In this document: piece after piece, positions 7,647-14,109 of the stretch
Numbering within the stretch: position 1 is the first letter of the stretch
How the letters are laid out: each line of letters opens with the position of its first letter
Source of the DNA: Phycisphaerae bacterium
GTDB taxonomy: Bacteria > Planctomycetota > Phycisphaerae > UBA1845 > UTPLA1
Direction: 5' to 3'
DNA length: 14,109 nt
Assembly (NCBI GenBank): GCA_029259995.1
Contig: JAJDEC010000301.1
Location: forward strand, 1 to 14,109
Translations under genes and position numbers: made by a program
The notes under the pieces: model-generated
Database searches by the model: none
What the model was told of the DNA's origin: nothing
What the model saw: the letters and a program-made list of their open reading frames with translations, nothing else

Positions 7647-8411
7647 ATGGAACGTTCAGAGTTGGTTCAGGCGTTGACGGATCGTCTCGAAGCGGATGCA
7701 TTCTTCGGAGCGAGCGTGTTGCCGATCTCGTTGTCGACACAATCCGGCGAAGGCGCGCCCGCCGGCCCCGTGGTCCATCGAGTCACGATGGACGCTGCGG
7801 AGATTGAGCGCCGTCAGGTTGCATTGGATGTGATCGACGAGTCGGAAGTCAGGGGCTGTACGAATTGCGGGCTCGCGGAGACTCGGACGAAGACGGCGTT
7901 CGGCGTGGGGGCGCCGAATGCGAGAATCATGTTCGTCGGTGAAGCGCCGGGGCAAGACGAGGACATGCAGGGCGAGCCGTTTGTCGGACGAGCCGGTCAA
8001 TTGCTGACCAAGATGATCGAAGCCGGCATGGGCCTGAAGCGATCCGATGTGTACATCTGCAATATTCTCAAGTGCAGACCGCCCAACAATCGAAATCCGG
8101 CGCCGGATGAAACACTCGCATGCAGGAATTACCTCTGGCGGCAGATCGAAATCGTCCAGCCGGAGGTCATTGTCGCGCTGGGCGCGCCGGCGGCGCAAAC
8201 ACTGCTGAATACGCGCGACGGGATCGGCCGATTGCGATCACAGTGGCATGCGTTTTCTCCGAGTGGTGCGGTCGGTGCCGACGATTCGATCCCATTGATG
8301 CCGACGTATCATCCCGCCTATCTGTTGCGCAGCCCCGACGAAAAGAACAAGGCGTGGGCGGACTTGAAAATGGTGATGGCGCGCCTCGGGCTGCCGTTGC
8401 CCGCGCGATGA
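7647..8411 (+). CDS. Type-4 (family 4) uracil-DNA glycosylase
   Basis: This 254-residue enzyme removes uracil from DNA to start base-excision repair. The family-4 hallmarks are present. Motif A is GEAPGQDED at residues 98-106, followed by FVGRAGQLL at 112-120. NILKCRPPNNRNP is at 139-151 and the catalytic-loop motif HPAYLLR at 222-228. The four cysteines expected to ligate the 4Fe-4S cluster are Cys71 and Cys74 (CxxC), Cys143 and Cys159. About 70 residues precede the domain as an uncharacterised N-terminal extension. No Shine-Dalgarno precedes the ATG at 7647, but a good -10 box ends 7 nt before it, consistent with a leaderless mRNA. An internal ATG at 7788 (residue 48) is an alternative start that would still keep the whole domain. 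It appears monocistronic. Confidence 0.93.
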   Translation: MERSELVQALTDRLEADAFFGASVLPISLSTQSGEGAPAGPVVHRVTMDAAEIERRQVALDVIDESEVRGCTNCGLAETRTKTAFGVGAPNARIMFVGEAPGQDEDMQGEPFVGRAGQLLTKMIEAGMGLKRSDVYICNILKCRPPNNRNPAPDETLACRNYLWRQIEIVQPEVIVALGAPAAQTLLNTRDGIGRLRSQWHAFSPSGAVGADDSIPLMPTYHPAYLLRSPDEKNKAWADLKMVMARLGLPLPAR

Positions 8412-8465
8412 TCGCGCCCGCGTCATCTCCAGAATTGTTCGAGTCGCCTCGTCTAGTGCCTCCTC

Positions 8466-8501
8466 CACTCCCCCGAATTCGCAAGCGAATTCGGGGGAGT
8501 G
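8466..8501. repeat. Perfect 17-bp palindrome with a 2-nt loop
   Basis: The left arm 8466-8482 (CACTCCCCCGAATTCGC) and right arm 8485-8501 are exact reverse complements separated by AA. The stem is too long to be chance and has no adjacent U-tract. It lies 55 nt past the glycosylase stop codon and forms the left part of a larger repeat element. Confidence 0.85.
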
Positions 8502-8580
8502 TGGGCGTCTCGCCCGCACTTGGACAAGAGCGAGAAACGGGCAGTCGGGACGCCCGCACTCCCCGCATTCGAAAGCGCAT
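8466..8580. repeat. Nested palindromic repeat element (REP/MITE-like)
   Basis: Beyond the 17-bp palindrome, GGGGAGTGTGGGCGTC (8494-8509) pairs with GACGCCCGCACTCCCC (8549-8564) with one mismatch. AGTGTGGGCG and CGCCCGCACT form a further local hairpin around 8499-8519. A degenerate second copy of the palindrome's left half occurs at 8557-8580. The element is therefore built from inverted copies of one GAGTGCGGGCGTC-type unit. This resembles dispersed repeats abundant in planctomycete and verrucomicrobial genomes. Genome-wide copy number cannot be judged here. Confidence 0.65.
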
Positions 8581-8889
8581 GTCTGCGTGAGGCATTGCAC
8601 TCGCGCTTCTCAGCAGGGATTTTTCGATACGGAAGGTGATTGACTCTCTCCAGCGGCGTCGGCGATTCACATCGGCGCCGGCGTCTGGCTGTGATTTGTG
8701 CGCCGCGTGAAATCTGTCCGGTAAGCCGTCGTAATTTCGACGTCAGTTCGAGCGGTCCGGGACCGTGACGCAGCGCACTTTGAATGCGTGTTGAAGCGAG
8801 TTCGTACGTTATTCGCGGACCGTCCGCTAACGGCGCACATCTGACAGGTTGCCATATCGGACAATCGCTGCGCGGGCTTTGTTGAATCG

Positions 8890-8918
8890 TTGACACTGTT
8901 CGGCGCGACCTGTACTTT
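8890..8918 (+). promoter_or_regulatory. Sigma70-type promoter of the DUF2203 gene
   Basis: A consensus TTGACA (8890-8895) is followed after exactly 17 nt by TACTTT (8913-8918), which keeps the key T, A and final T of the -10 box. Transcription would start near 8925, leaving a leader of about 55 nt before the ATG at 8980. Confidence 0.6.
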
Positions 8919-8979
8919 CGACAAAGTAAGGACCGCGGGGGACTAAAAACGACAACTGTCTTTTTGCTGAGAGGCATGC

Positions 8980-9432
8980 ATGGAAGCCTACGAAACCGCA
9001 ACAGTTCGCCCGCGATTCAGGCCGCAACACTCGGGGCGGATTTTCACGATCGATCAAGCGAATCGCGCACTTCCCTTTGTGAGTCGCGTCGTGAGGGATA
9101 TCGTCGGCCAGCAACGAAGCGTCTGCGAGCTGGAGGACATCTTGCAGGCGCCGGTTCCCATCGAGGGATCGAACGACTGGGAGCGATATCAGGAGTTCTA
9201 CACGGACGCCCTCGAACGATTGCGCGATCTGATCGACGAATTGGCGGACGTGGGCTGCCAATTGCGTGACTGGCGGCGGGGGATCGTCGATTTTCCGGCG
9301 ATCCACGAGGGCCAGCGTGTCGAACTCTGTTGGCGGCTGGGCGAGCGTCGGATCTGCCATTGGCACGAGCCGGACGCGGGATTCCGCTGCCGTCAGCCGA
9401 TTGACGATCGATTCAGGGACGTCGCCCAGTAG
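8980..9432 (+). CDS. DUF2203 family protein
   Basis: This 150-residue protein matches the DUF2203 (PF09969) family of small, soluble, mostly helical proteins of unknown function. The opening motif FTIDQANRALPFVSRVV at residues 22-38 corresponds to the family's 'FTxxEANxxLP' start. The C-terminal half carries the conserved GIVDFPA (about 100-106), ELCWRLGE (about 114-121) and HWHEPDAGFRCRQPI (about 126-140). The ATG at 8980 has GAGAGG about 5 nt upstream, and a second ATG at 8976 is out of frame. A strong promoter sits in the preceding gap. The gene is followed after 124 nt by the glycosyltransferase on the same strand, which has its own -10 box, so co-transcription is uncertain. The family call is firm; function remains unknown. 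Confidence 0.88.
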   Translation: MEAYETATVRPRFRPQHSGRIFTIDQANRALPFVSRVVRDIVGQQRSVCELEDILQAPVPIEGSNDWERYQEFYTDALERLRDLIDELADVGCQLRDWRRGIVDFPAIHEGQRVELCWRLGERRICHWHEPDAGFRCRQPIDDRFRDVAQ

Positions 9433-9542
9433 TCTTCTCGTCGGTACCTCACAGCGAATCAGCCAAATTGCCGCGATCCGCTCTCTGTCGGATTCGTCGT
9501 GCCGCATTTCGCATATCGTTTCCCGCGGAAGCGATCCAGCCG

Positions 9543-9548
9543 TACAAT
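9543..9548 (+). promoter_or_regulatory. -10 box (TACAAT) before the glycosyltransferase gene
   Basis: TACAAT matches the sigma70 -10 consensus at 5 of 6 positions and ends 8 nt before the ATG at 9557. No convincing -35 element is present 16-18 nt upstream. The position implies either a leaderless mRNA from 9557 or an ~80-nt leader for a start at 9635. Confidence 0.4.
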
Positions 9549-9556
9549 CCTCTGGA

Positions 9557-10624
9557 ATGACGACGACTCGTGCAGAGACACGCCTGGATCGAGGTTTGCG
9601 CTGGCGGACGCGAGAGGATCGCGAAGGCCTGCGGATGGACCGGCCGTTGCGATTGATCGTCGTGATTCCGGCGTTGAATGAAGAAGCGACGATCGAGAAA
9701 GTGGTTCTGGCGGTTCCTCGATCGATGCCGGGCGTCGGCGAGGTCGACGTGCTGGTGATCGACGACGGCAGTACGGATCGAACGGCCGAGCTGGCGCGCA
9801 GCGCCGGGGCGGAAGTCATCCACCACACGACGCCGCGCGGCGTGGGCTCCGCATTTCAGACGGCGCTGCACGAGGCCATCGATCACGGCGCCGACTTGAT
9901 CGTCAACATCGACGCCGACGGGCAATTCAATCCGACAGACATTCCTCGGCTGGTGGCGCCCGTCGTATCCGGGGACGCGGATTTCTCAACGGCGTCGCGG
10001 TTCATGGATCCGGCGCTGGAGCCGGAAATGCCGTGGGTCAAGCGCTGGGGCAATCGACAGATGAGTCGGTTGATTTCCGGCATGACGAAGCAGCGATTCC
10101 ACGACGTCTCCTGCGGCATGCGATGCTACAATCGACGGGCGGCGCTGAGCCTCAATCTCCTGGGACGCTTTACTTATACGCAGGAGGTGTTTCTCAATCT
10201 CGCGTACAAGCACATGCGCATCGTCGAAGTGCCGATTCGGGTTCGGGGCGTTCGTGAATTCGGTAAGAGTCGCGTGGCCGGCAGTATCTTCAAGTATGCC
10301 AGCAAGACGTCGCGCATCATCTTTCGATGCTATCGTGATTATCATCCCATGCGATTCTTCGGATGGATCGGCGGGATCTTCCTCACGATGTCGGTACTGA
10401 CGGGCGGATTTCTGCTCTGGCACTATCTGACTTCGGGCGTCCTTTCGCCGCACAAGTGGGCGGGTTTCGTGAGCGGCGGATTTGCGATTCTGAGCATGTC
10501 CATGTTCTTTGCGGGCATGATCGGCGACATGTTGAATCGGCATCGCATTTACCTTGAAGAATTGCTCTATCGGCAGCGGCTCATGGCGCGTGGCGATCGA
10601 TCCGCCGGGGAATCCGCCGAATAA
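9557..10624 (+). CDS. GT2 family glycosyltransferase (dolichol-P-mannose synthase/GtrB-like), membrane-bound
   Basis: This 355-residue protein has a GT-A catalytic domain followed by two membrane helices, the layout of polyprenyl-phosphate glycosyltransferases. These move a sugar from a nucleotide donor to a lipid carrier at the cytoplasmic face. Visible motifs, numbered from 9557, are VVIPALNEE at 35-43, DDGSTDRT at 69-76, the metal-binding DAD in NIDADGQF at 117-124, and DVSCGMRCY at 183-191. Hydrophobic segments lie at about 267-290 and 300-324, followed by a basic tail. The start is uncertain. ATG 9557 sits 8 nt after a TACAAT box and lacks a Shine-Dalgarno. ATG 9635 has AAGG 7 nt upstream and begins nearer the domain, as most relatives do (329 residues). 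The sugar and acceptor cannot be read from sequence. No polysaccharide cluster surrounds it. Confidence 0.9.
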   Translation: MTTTRAETRLDRGLRWRTREDREGLRMDRPLRLIVVIPALNEEATIEKVVLAVPRSMPGVGEVDVLVIDDGSTDRTAELARSAGAEVIHHTTPRGVGSAFQTALHEAIDHGADLIVNIDADGQFNPTDIPRLVAPVVSGDADFSTASRFMDPALEPEMPWVKRWGNRQMSRLISGMTKQRFHDVSCGMRCYNRRAALSLNLLGRFTYTQEVFLNLAYKHMRIVEVPIRVRGVREFGKSRVAGSIFKYASKTSRIIFRCYRDYHPMRFFGWIGGIFLTMSVLTGGFLLWHYLTSGVLSPHKWAGFVSGGFAILSMSMFFAGMIGDMLNRHRIYLEELLYRQRLMARGDRSAGESAE

Positions 10625-10638
10625 GGCTCGCACGGCGA

Positions 10639-10655
10639 AGCATCGTTGGGATGCT
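10639..10655 (+). terminator. Weak hairpin after the glycosyltransferase gene
   Basis: AGCATC and GATGCT form a 6-bp stem with a 5-nt loop 14 nt past the stop codon. The downstream sequence is pyrimidine-rich but not a U-tract. It lies in the 140-nt gap between convergent genes, where a terminator is expected. Confidence 0.3.
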
Positions 10656-10764
10656 CACTTCCGTTTGATCTTCCAACTTCCTTTGATCTTAACGAGACAG
10701 ACAGTGATGGAGCTTGCGGCGTCCGGACCCTCGTGGGTTGAATATCGGCGCATCGAAATGTCGG

Positions 10765-12498
10765 TCATTCAGTCGATTGCTTGAGCGTTCGACGATCCAT
10801 GATTTTCGAAATCGTGTTCGCCCAGAAGTAGAGGGGCCAGATTCGCCCAGTCAGCATCAGGATGATGGCGACGAGTCGACCATTGGTTGTCAGATGCGTG
10901 GAGAGTCCCGTTGTCATGCCGACGTTGTTGATGGCCGCGATCGCTTCGAATGCCGTGTCGTATCGATCGGCGTTCGTCGTTGCGCTGAGCAGCGCCGTGC
11001 CGGCAAGGTTGAAGACAATCCAGAGACCGACGCCCATCAGGACGCGAGAGAAGAGCAGTTTCCGCAGAGAGCCCGGCTGCTGTTTCCTGGGACTGGACGC
11101 TCGTTCTTTTTCGGAAGATGCCGTGAAAATGAGGCCGAACATCGACGTTCGAATACCGCCGGCGGTACCCGCGACACTGCCGCCGACAAACATGGACGCC
11201 AGGATCAAGCCGTAAGAGCCCCAACTGAGCGTGCCGATCGAGGCGGGAATGCTCTGTAGGCCGGCCGAACGAATCGTGGCGGACACGAGAACGGCGAGAA
11301 CCCAGGGGGCGCCGCGACTGTCGACCATGGCGGGTTGATTCACGCTGGGTTCGAAGGGGATCGGCGGCCGATGCGCGCCCAGAACGGATGCGGGATGTTC
11401 AAGATAGAACAATGCCGCGCTTGTCAGCAGCAAGAGGATGAAAGCGGCAAACGCGTCGAATGTGGCGATTCGGCCAAGCCGGATGTTCGATGCACTGTTG
11501 GGTAACGATTTGCCTGCCAGCAGCTCATAGAGAATGGGGATGCCCAGCGAACCGGCGATGGCGAGTGTTGAGATCGTCAGAAACACGCGCCGATCGACGA
11601 AGTAAGTTGCGATGCCGTCGGTGCGCATCGTGATGCCCGAATTCCACATCGCCGAGCCGGCATGCACGATGCTCCACCAGCATTTCTCAATCAAGGTCGA
11701 GGCGTCTTCGTTTCGCCACGCACTGACGAGGACGGCGCAACCCGCCAGTTGCAGCACCAGGGCGGTCGTCATCACGGTCTTCAGCGATGGTGGTCTGAGC
11801 AGCAACGGGCGCACCAGTGAAAGGCCGACGGCAGCGAAAGCAAAGCCGGAAAGCTGTGTCAGGAGCACGATGACGATCTGGCCGAATCGCGTGTAGTCGT
11901 TGGCGAAGTCAAGTGTGAATGTGCCAATGAGGCAGGCGGCACTGACGGCCGAATGGGCGCTGCCGACGACGTGGCTGACGAAGTTGTGGCGATAATCCGC
12001 AACGCCTGAATGGGTGGCGATCGGCAGGGCGAGCAGAATGGCGACGATCAGGATGCAGATGAGCCAGGAGGGGAGGATGATGCGGACGAGGTGCAGCGGG
12101 GCGTGTAGTGCGTCCTGCGCTTTCGAGCAGACTCTGGCCAGCGCGTCGAGGCACGTCGTGCCGAGCAGATAGCCGCCCGTGGCGATCAACGCGGGTTCAG
12201 GACTGCGTTTGACAATGCAGAGAACCAATCCCGTCAGGATCACGACGATCAGAATCGCCAGATCGATGATGCTTCGCGTAGATCCGACGGCCTTGGGAAT
12301 GTTTCGTGCGCGGAACCAGGCGTACAGGAGCGGCAGGACGAGAAGATCGGCGAAGACCGCGTGAATGAGAAGTTCGCCATGACTATTTCGACACAACAGG
12401 GCGACGGCAGCGAGCAGGCATGATGCGGGAAGCAGCAACGAATGCATGGCTCGGGGCGGCACTTGCGGGGAGATGGCACTCGTTGCGGCCTTCGGCAT
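10765..12498 (-). CDS. TrkH/KtrB-family potassium transporter subunit
   Basis: This ~577-residue integral membrane protein belongs to the TrkH/TrkG/KtrB superfamily of K+ uptake proteins, built from four membrane-pore-membrane repeats. The four pore loops are visible, each keeping its filter glycine: SAVSAACLIGTF (about 183-194), HAGSAMWNSGITM (279-291), VSATIRSAGLQSI (405-417) and EAIAAINNVGMTTGLS (518-533). The family signature GGSVAGTAGGIRT lies at about 439-451 and a GRIWPL close to the family's GRIGPL at 551-556. Loops one and two depart from the usual filter wording, so ion selectivity is uncertain. The start is unclear. I chose ATG 12498; a TTG at 12603 (612 residues) and ATG 12447 are alternatives, and none has a good Shine-Dalgarno. 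No TrkA/KtrA regulatory gene is in the window, although this family normally needs one. It is divergent from the HupE-like gene. Confidence 0.85.
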   Translation of the reverse strand: MPKAATSAISPQVPPRAMHSLLLPASCLLAAVALLCRNSHGELLIHAVFADLLVLPLLYAWFRARNIPKAVGSTRSIIDLAILIVVILTGLVLCIVKRSPEPALIATGGYLLGTTCLDALARVCSKAQDALHAPLHLVRIILPSWLICILIVAILLALPIATHSGVADYRHNFVSHVVGSAHSAVSAACLIGTFTLDFANDYTRFGQIVIVLLTQLSGFAFAAVGLSLVRPLLLRPPSLKTVMTTALVLQLAGCAVLVSAWRNEDASTLIEKCWWSIVHAGSAMWNSGITMRTDGIATYFVDRRVFLTISTLAIAGSLGIPILYELLAGKSLPNSASNIRLGRIATFDAFAAFILLLLTSAALFYLEHPASVLGAHRPPIPFEPSVNQPAMVDSRGAPWVLAVLVSATIRSAGLQSIPASIGTLSWGSYGLILASMFVGGSVAGTAGGIRTSMFGLIFTASSEKERASSPRKQQPGSLRKLLFSRVLMGVGLWIVFNLAGTALLSATTNADRYDTAFEAIAAINNVGMTTGLSTHLTTNGRLVAIILMLTGRIWPLYFWANTISKIMDRRTLKQSTE

Positions 12499-12611
12499 GG
12501 CGAAACGGTAGCGATGAATCGCATAGTTCGCAATAAGTTGATTGAGATGAGAGAATTGACGTGTGCGATCGCCGGCGAGCGATGAACTGTTCGTGTTGCG
12601 CAAGTCTCGCT

Positions 12612-12617
12612 ATTCTA
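12612..12617 (-). promoter_or_regulatory. -10 box (TAGAAT) for the TrkH-family gene
   Basis: TAGAAT on the minus strand matches the -10 consensus at 5 of 6 positions and predicts transcription from about 12605. That gives a ~105-nt leader to ATG 12498, or a start essentially at the TTG at 12603. The -35 region is poor. Confidence 0.4.
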
Positions 12618-12657
12618 CCCAAGTTGAAATGCAGAATGATTCATTGAATCCGCCACA

Positions 12658-12690
12658 GGCCAATCGTCCGCAACGAATCGGCTATTGGCC
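12658..12690. repeat. Inverted repeat in the divergent TrkH/HupE-like promoter region
   Basis: GGCCAAT (12658-12664) and ATTGGCC (12684-12690) are exact reverse complements 19 nt apart. They lie between two divergently transcribed genes, upstream of the TrkH -10 box and 56 nt before the HupE-like ATG. An operator serving one or both genes is possible, but the spacing is wide for a single dimeric repressor. Confidence 0.4.
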
Positions 12691-12745
12691 GGTTCCACAC
12701 GACGAACGATTCCCATTACGTACCTAGCTTGGTGAAACGCTCACG

Positions 12746-13888
12746 ATGCACACGAGTCATTCAAAATCAACTGGATTCCTGATCGCGATCGCGCTGTTCG
12801 GCGGTGCGGAAAGCGCGGCCGCGCACGATTTCACTGTCACGCAGACGCTGGTCGTCTTCAAGACGGACAAGACGTTTCTCGTGGATATCCGTCTGCATCT
12901 CGATGCGTTGGCGCTCGGCGTGGCGCCGTCTGAACCCGCCGAAGCGGCGGTCGCGCGGCTCCGGGCCATGGACGACGCGGAACTGGAGAAACGGATCGAA
13001 GATCTTCGCGCGATGATCGGTCGACTGGTTCGGCTCCGGTTCGATGACATCAAGATGCGACCGCAAGTGAGTTTCCCCGAGTATCAGACGACGATGGCGG
13101 CCACGTCGTCCGAGCCGACGCTGCTGGGGACGACCGTGCGATTGGAGGGGCGCGTTCCGGCGAATGCGACGGCGTTTCGCATCGGTCTGTCGCGGTCGTT
13201 CGACATCACGCAATTCACGATCGTCGACGAAGGGCGGGGCGACGTGCAAAAGCACCTGCTAACGGCGGGCGAGGATTCGCCGGATTATTCCCTCAACGGC
13301 GACTCCGACGCCGCGGCGGCGGATTGGCGGGACACATTCGGTCGCTACGTGATACTCGGATTCGAGCACATCATTCCCAAGGGGCTTGATCACATCTTGT
13401 TTGTGCTCGGCTTGTTTCTGCTCAGTACGAAGCTGGGTTCGCTGCTCTGGCAGATATCAGCGTTCACGATCGCGCACACAATCACGTTGGCGATGGCGAT
13501 GGGGGGCGTCGTTTCGTTGCCGGCGCATGTTGTCGAGCCGCTGATCGCGCTGTCGATCGCCTATGTCGCCATCGAGAATATCGTCGTGAAAGACATGAAG
13601 CCCTGGCGACCGGTCGTTGTATTCGCGTTCGGCCTGCTGCACGGCATGGGGTTCGCAGGGGTTCTGCTTGAGCTGGGATTTCCGAAGGGCCAGTTCGCAT
13701 CGTCGCTGGTCGGTTTCAACATCGGCGTCGAATTCGGCCAGCTTGCTGTGATTGCGATCGCCTTTGCCGCGATGGGCTGGTTTCGGAAGAAGGAATGGTA
13801 TCGCGCCGCGATTATCATACCGCAGTCGCTGCTGATCGCGGCCGTGGGCCTCTACTGGACAGTGGATCGAATCGTGGGCGGATTCTGA
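12746..13888 (+). CDS. HupE/UreJ-type membrane protein with extracytoplasmic N-terminal domain
   Basis: This 380-residue protein carries a predicted signal peptide (residues 1-26, ending SAAA|HDF). An extracytoplasmic domain of about 170 residues follows, then a six-helix membrane domain of the HupE/UreJ_2 type (PF13795), a family linked to nickel or other metal transport. Family motifs include GFEHIIPKGLDHILFV at 205-220, SAFTIAHTITLAMAMGG at 238-254, VEPLIALSIAYVAIENI at 263-279, FGLLHGMGFAGVLLELG at 295-311 and VGFNIGVEFGQLAVIAIA at 322-339. The intramembrane histidines His208, His216, His244 and His299 are kept and are likely metal-related. The mature chain would start with His27. The ATG at 12746 has no strong Shine-Dalgarno. 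No hydrogenase or urease gene is nearby, so the transported substrate is unknown. Confidence 0.87.
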   Translation: MHTSHSKSTGFLIAIALFGGAESAAAHDFTVTQTLVVFKTDKTFLVDIRLHLDALALGVAPSEPAEAAVARLRAMDDAELEKRIEDLRAMIGRLVRLRFDDIKMRPQVSFPEYQTTMAATSSEPTLLGTTVRLEGRVPANATAFRIGLSRSFDITQFTIVDEGRGDVQKHLLTAGEDSPDYSLNGDSDAAAADWRDTFGRYVILGFEHIIPKGLDHILFVLGLFLLSTKLGSLLWQISAFTIAHTITLAMAMGGVVSLPAHVVEPLIALSIAYVAIENIVVKDMKPWRPVVVFAFGLLHGMGFAGVLLELGFPKGQFASSLVGFNIGVEFGQLAVIAIAFAAMGWFRKKEWYRAAIIIPQSLLIAAVGLYWTVDRIVGGF

Positions 13889-13905
13889 GGCAGGGTCGAC
13901 GTTAC

Positions 13906-13935
13906 GAACGCGCGGCTTCGAGGTCGCGAGCGTTC
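13906..13935. terminator. Hairpin between convergent genes
   Basis: GAACGC (13906-13911) and GCGTTC (13930-13935) pair around a GC-rich 18-nt loop. The hairpin lies 18 nt after the HupE-like stop codon and 20 nt past the stop of the minus-strand gene at the right edge. The position suits a bidirectional terminator, but neither strand shows a U-tract. Confidence 0.3.
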
Positions 13936-13954
13936 ACAACATCTCCCGGTATTG

Positions 13955-14109
13955 TCAATTCGTTTCTTCCGTCTTGGCGTTCACGGATTCTGATTCGTCT
14001 TCGTCGTGAACGATGTGCAAGGCAGGGGATGCTTCTGTATCGCCATCGTCGGATGTTGCGCTGGCTTCGTCCGTCGACGCGCCGCTCTTGTCATTCGAAT
14101 CGGATTTCA
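13955..14109 (-). CDS. C-terminal fragment of an unidentified protein with an acidic Ser-rich tail (cut by window edge)
   Basis: A minus-strand frame enters from the right edge and stops at TGA 13955, giving 50 complete codons. The translation is rich in Asp, Glu, Ser, Thr and Ala (for example SDDGDTEASPALHIVHDEDE), with almost no hydrophobic residues. It reads as a disordered acidic C-terminal tail and not as a folded domain. The frame stays open over the whole visible stretch, and its end faces the end of the HupE-like gene, as expected for convergent genes. The start and any domain lie outside the window, so no family can be given. Confidence 0.55.
   Translation of the reverse strand, partial: KSDSNDKSGASTDEASATSDDGDTEASPALHIVHDEDESESVNAKTEETN

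Larger units (their letters stand above)
8412..8979. other. Non-coding stretch between the glycosylase and DUF2203 genes
   Basis: About 570 nt hold no gene I can support. The left part carries a nested palindromic repeat (8466-8580). The middle (about 8581-8880) shows nothing I recognise, and the right part carries the DUF2203 promoter. Minus-strand translation through the palindrome gives phrases such as SAGVPTARFSLL and CGRDAHTP, of the kind seen in spurious proteins predicted from dispersed repeats. Confidence 0.6.

Noticed and set aside
8466..8501. Intrinsic terminator of the glycosylase gene
   Set aside because: The stem is very strong, but no U-tract follows on either strand and it belongs to a larger repeat element, so I list it as a repeat.
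8466..8580. CRISPR-like array
   Set aside because: There are only two imperfect copies, in inverted and nested orientation, with no regular spacers and no cas gene.
8120..8590. 156-codon plus-strand open frame
   Set aside because: It overlaps the catalytic C-terminal half of the glycosylase in another frame and then reads through the palindrome.
8453..9001. 182-codon minus-strand open frame in the gap after the glycosylase gene
   Set aside because: The C-terminal part (SAGVPTARF, CGRDAHTP) is a translation of the nested palindromic repeat, and the rest is Arg/Ser-rich. It also runs against the DUF2203 promoter.
8827..9828. 333-codon minus-strand open frame
   Set aside because: It runs antisense across both the DUF2203 gene and the start of the glycosyltransferase, and the translation has no recognisable motif.

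Overview
The window looks like a chromosomal segment of a GC-rich planctomycete, probably from or near Phycisphaerae. The main reason is the giant secreted protein at 2003-6334. It combines nine cysteine-rich 'GACC' repeats, PPC-like beta-sandwich modules and a two-loop dockerin-like segment, a style I know mainly from Planctomycetota. The DUF362, DUF2203, type-4 uracil-DNA glycosylase and HupE/UreJ-type genes fit but do not prove this. The assignment is an inference from protein style, not from a marker gene.

Layout, left to right. On the minus strand: a STAS-domain protein (27-365) with its own TATAAT promoter, a DUF362 protein (456-1748), and the 1443-residue secreted repeat protein (2003-6334), which ends in an intrinsic terminator (1895-1930). 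Region 6335-7019 has little coding content. It holds one doubtful 45-codon membrane ORF and a long-range inverted repeat. At 7020-7357, also minus strand, lie two very short genes: a 53-residue lipoprotein and a 59-residue helical protein that overlap by ATGA. They may be one frameshifted gene.

The plus strand then carries a family-4 uracil-DNA glycosylase (7647-8411), a non-coding stretch with a nested palindromic dispersed repeat (8466-8580), a DUF2203 protein (8980-9432) with a good sigma70-type promoter, and a GT2 membrane glycosyltransferase (9557-10624). Convergent to these is a TrkH-family K+ transporter (10765-12498, minus). Divergent from TrkH is a HupE/UreJ-type membrane protein (12746-13888, plus). 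The right edge cuts a minus-strand gene whose acidic, serine-rich C-terminus is visible (13955-14109).

The genes do not form one pathway; this is mostly a string of monocistronic units. The items most worth following are the architecture of the giant protein, the overlapping small lipoprotein pair, the nested palindrome, and the placement of -10 boxes 7-8 nt before start codons, which suggests leaderless mRNAs. I see no rRNA, tRNA, CRISPR array, transposase or phage gene.
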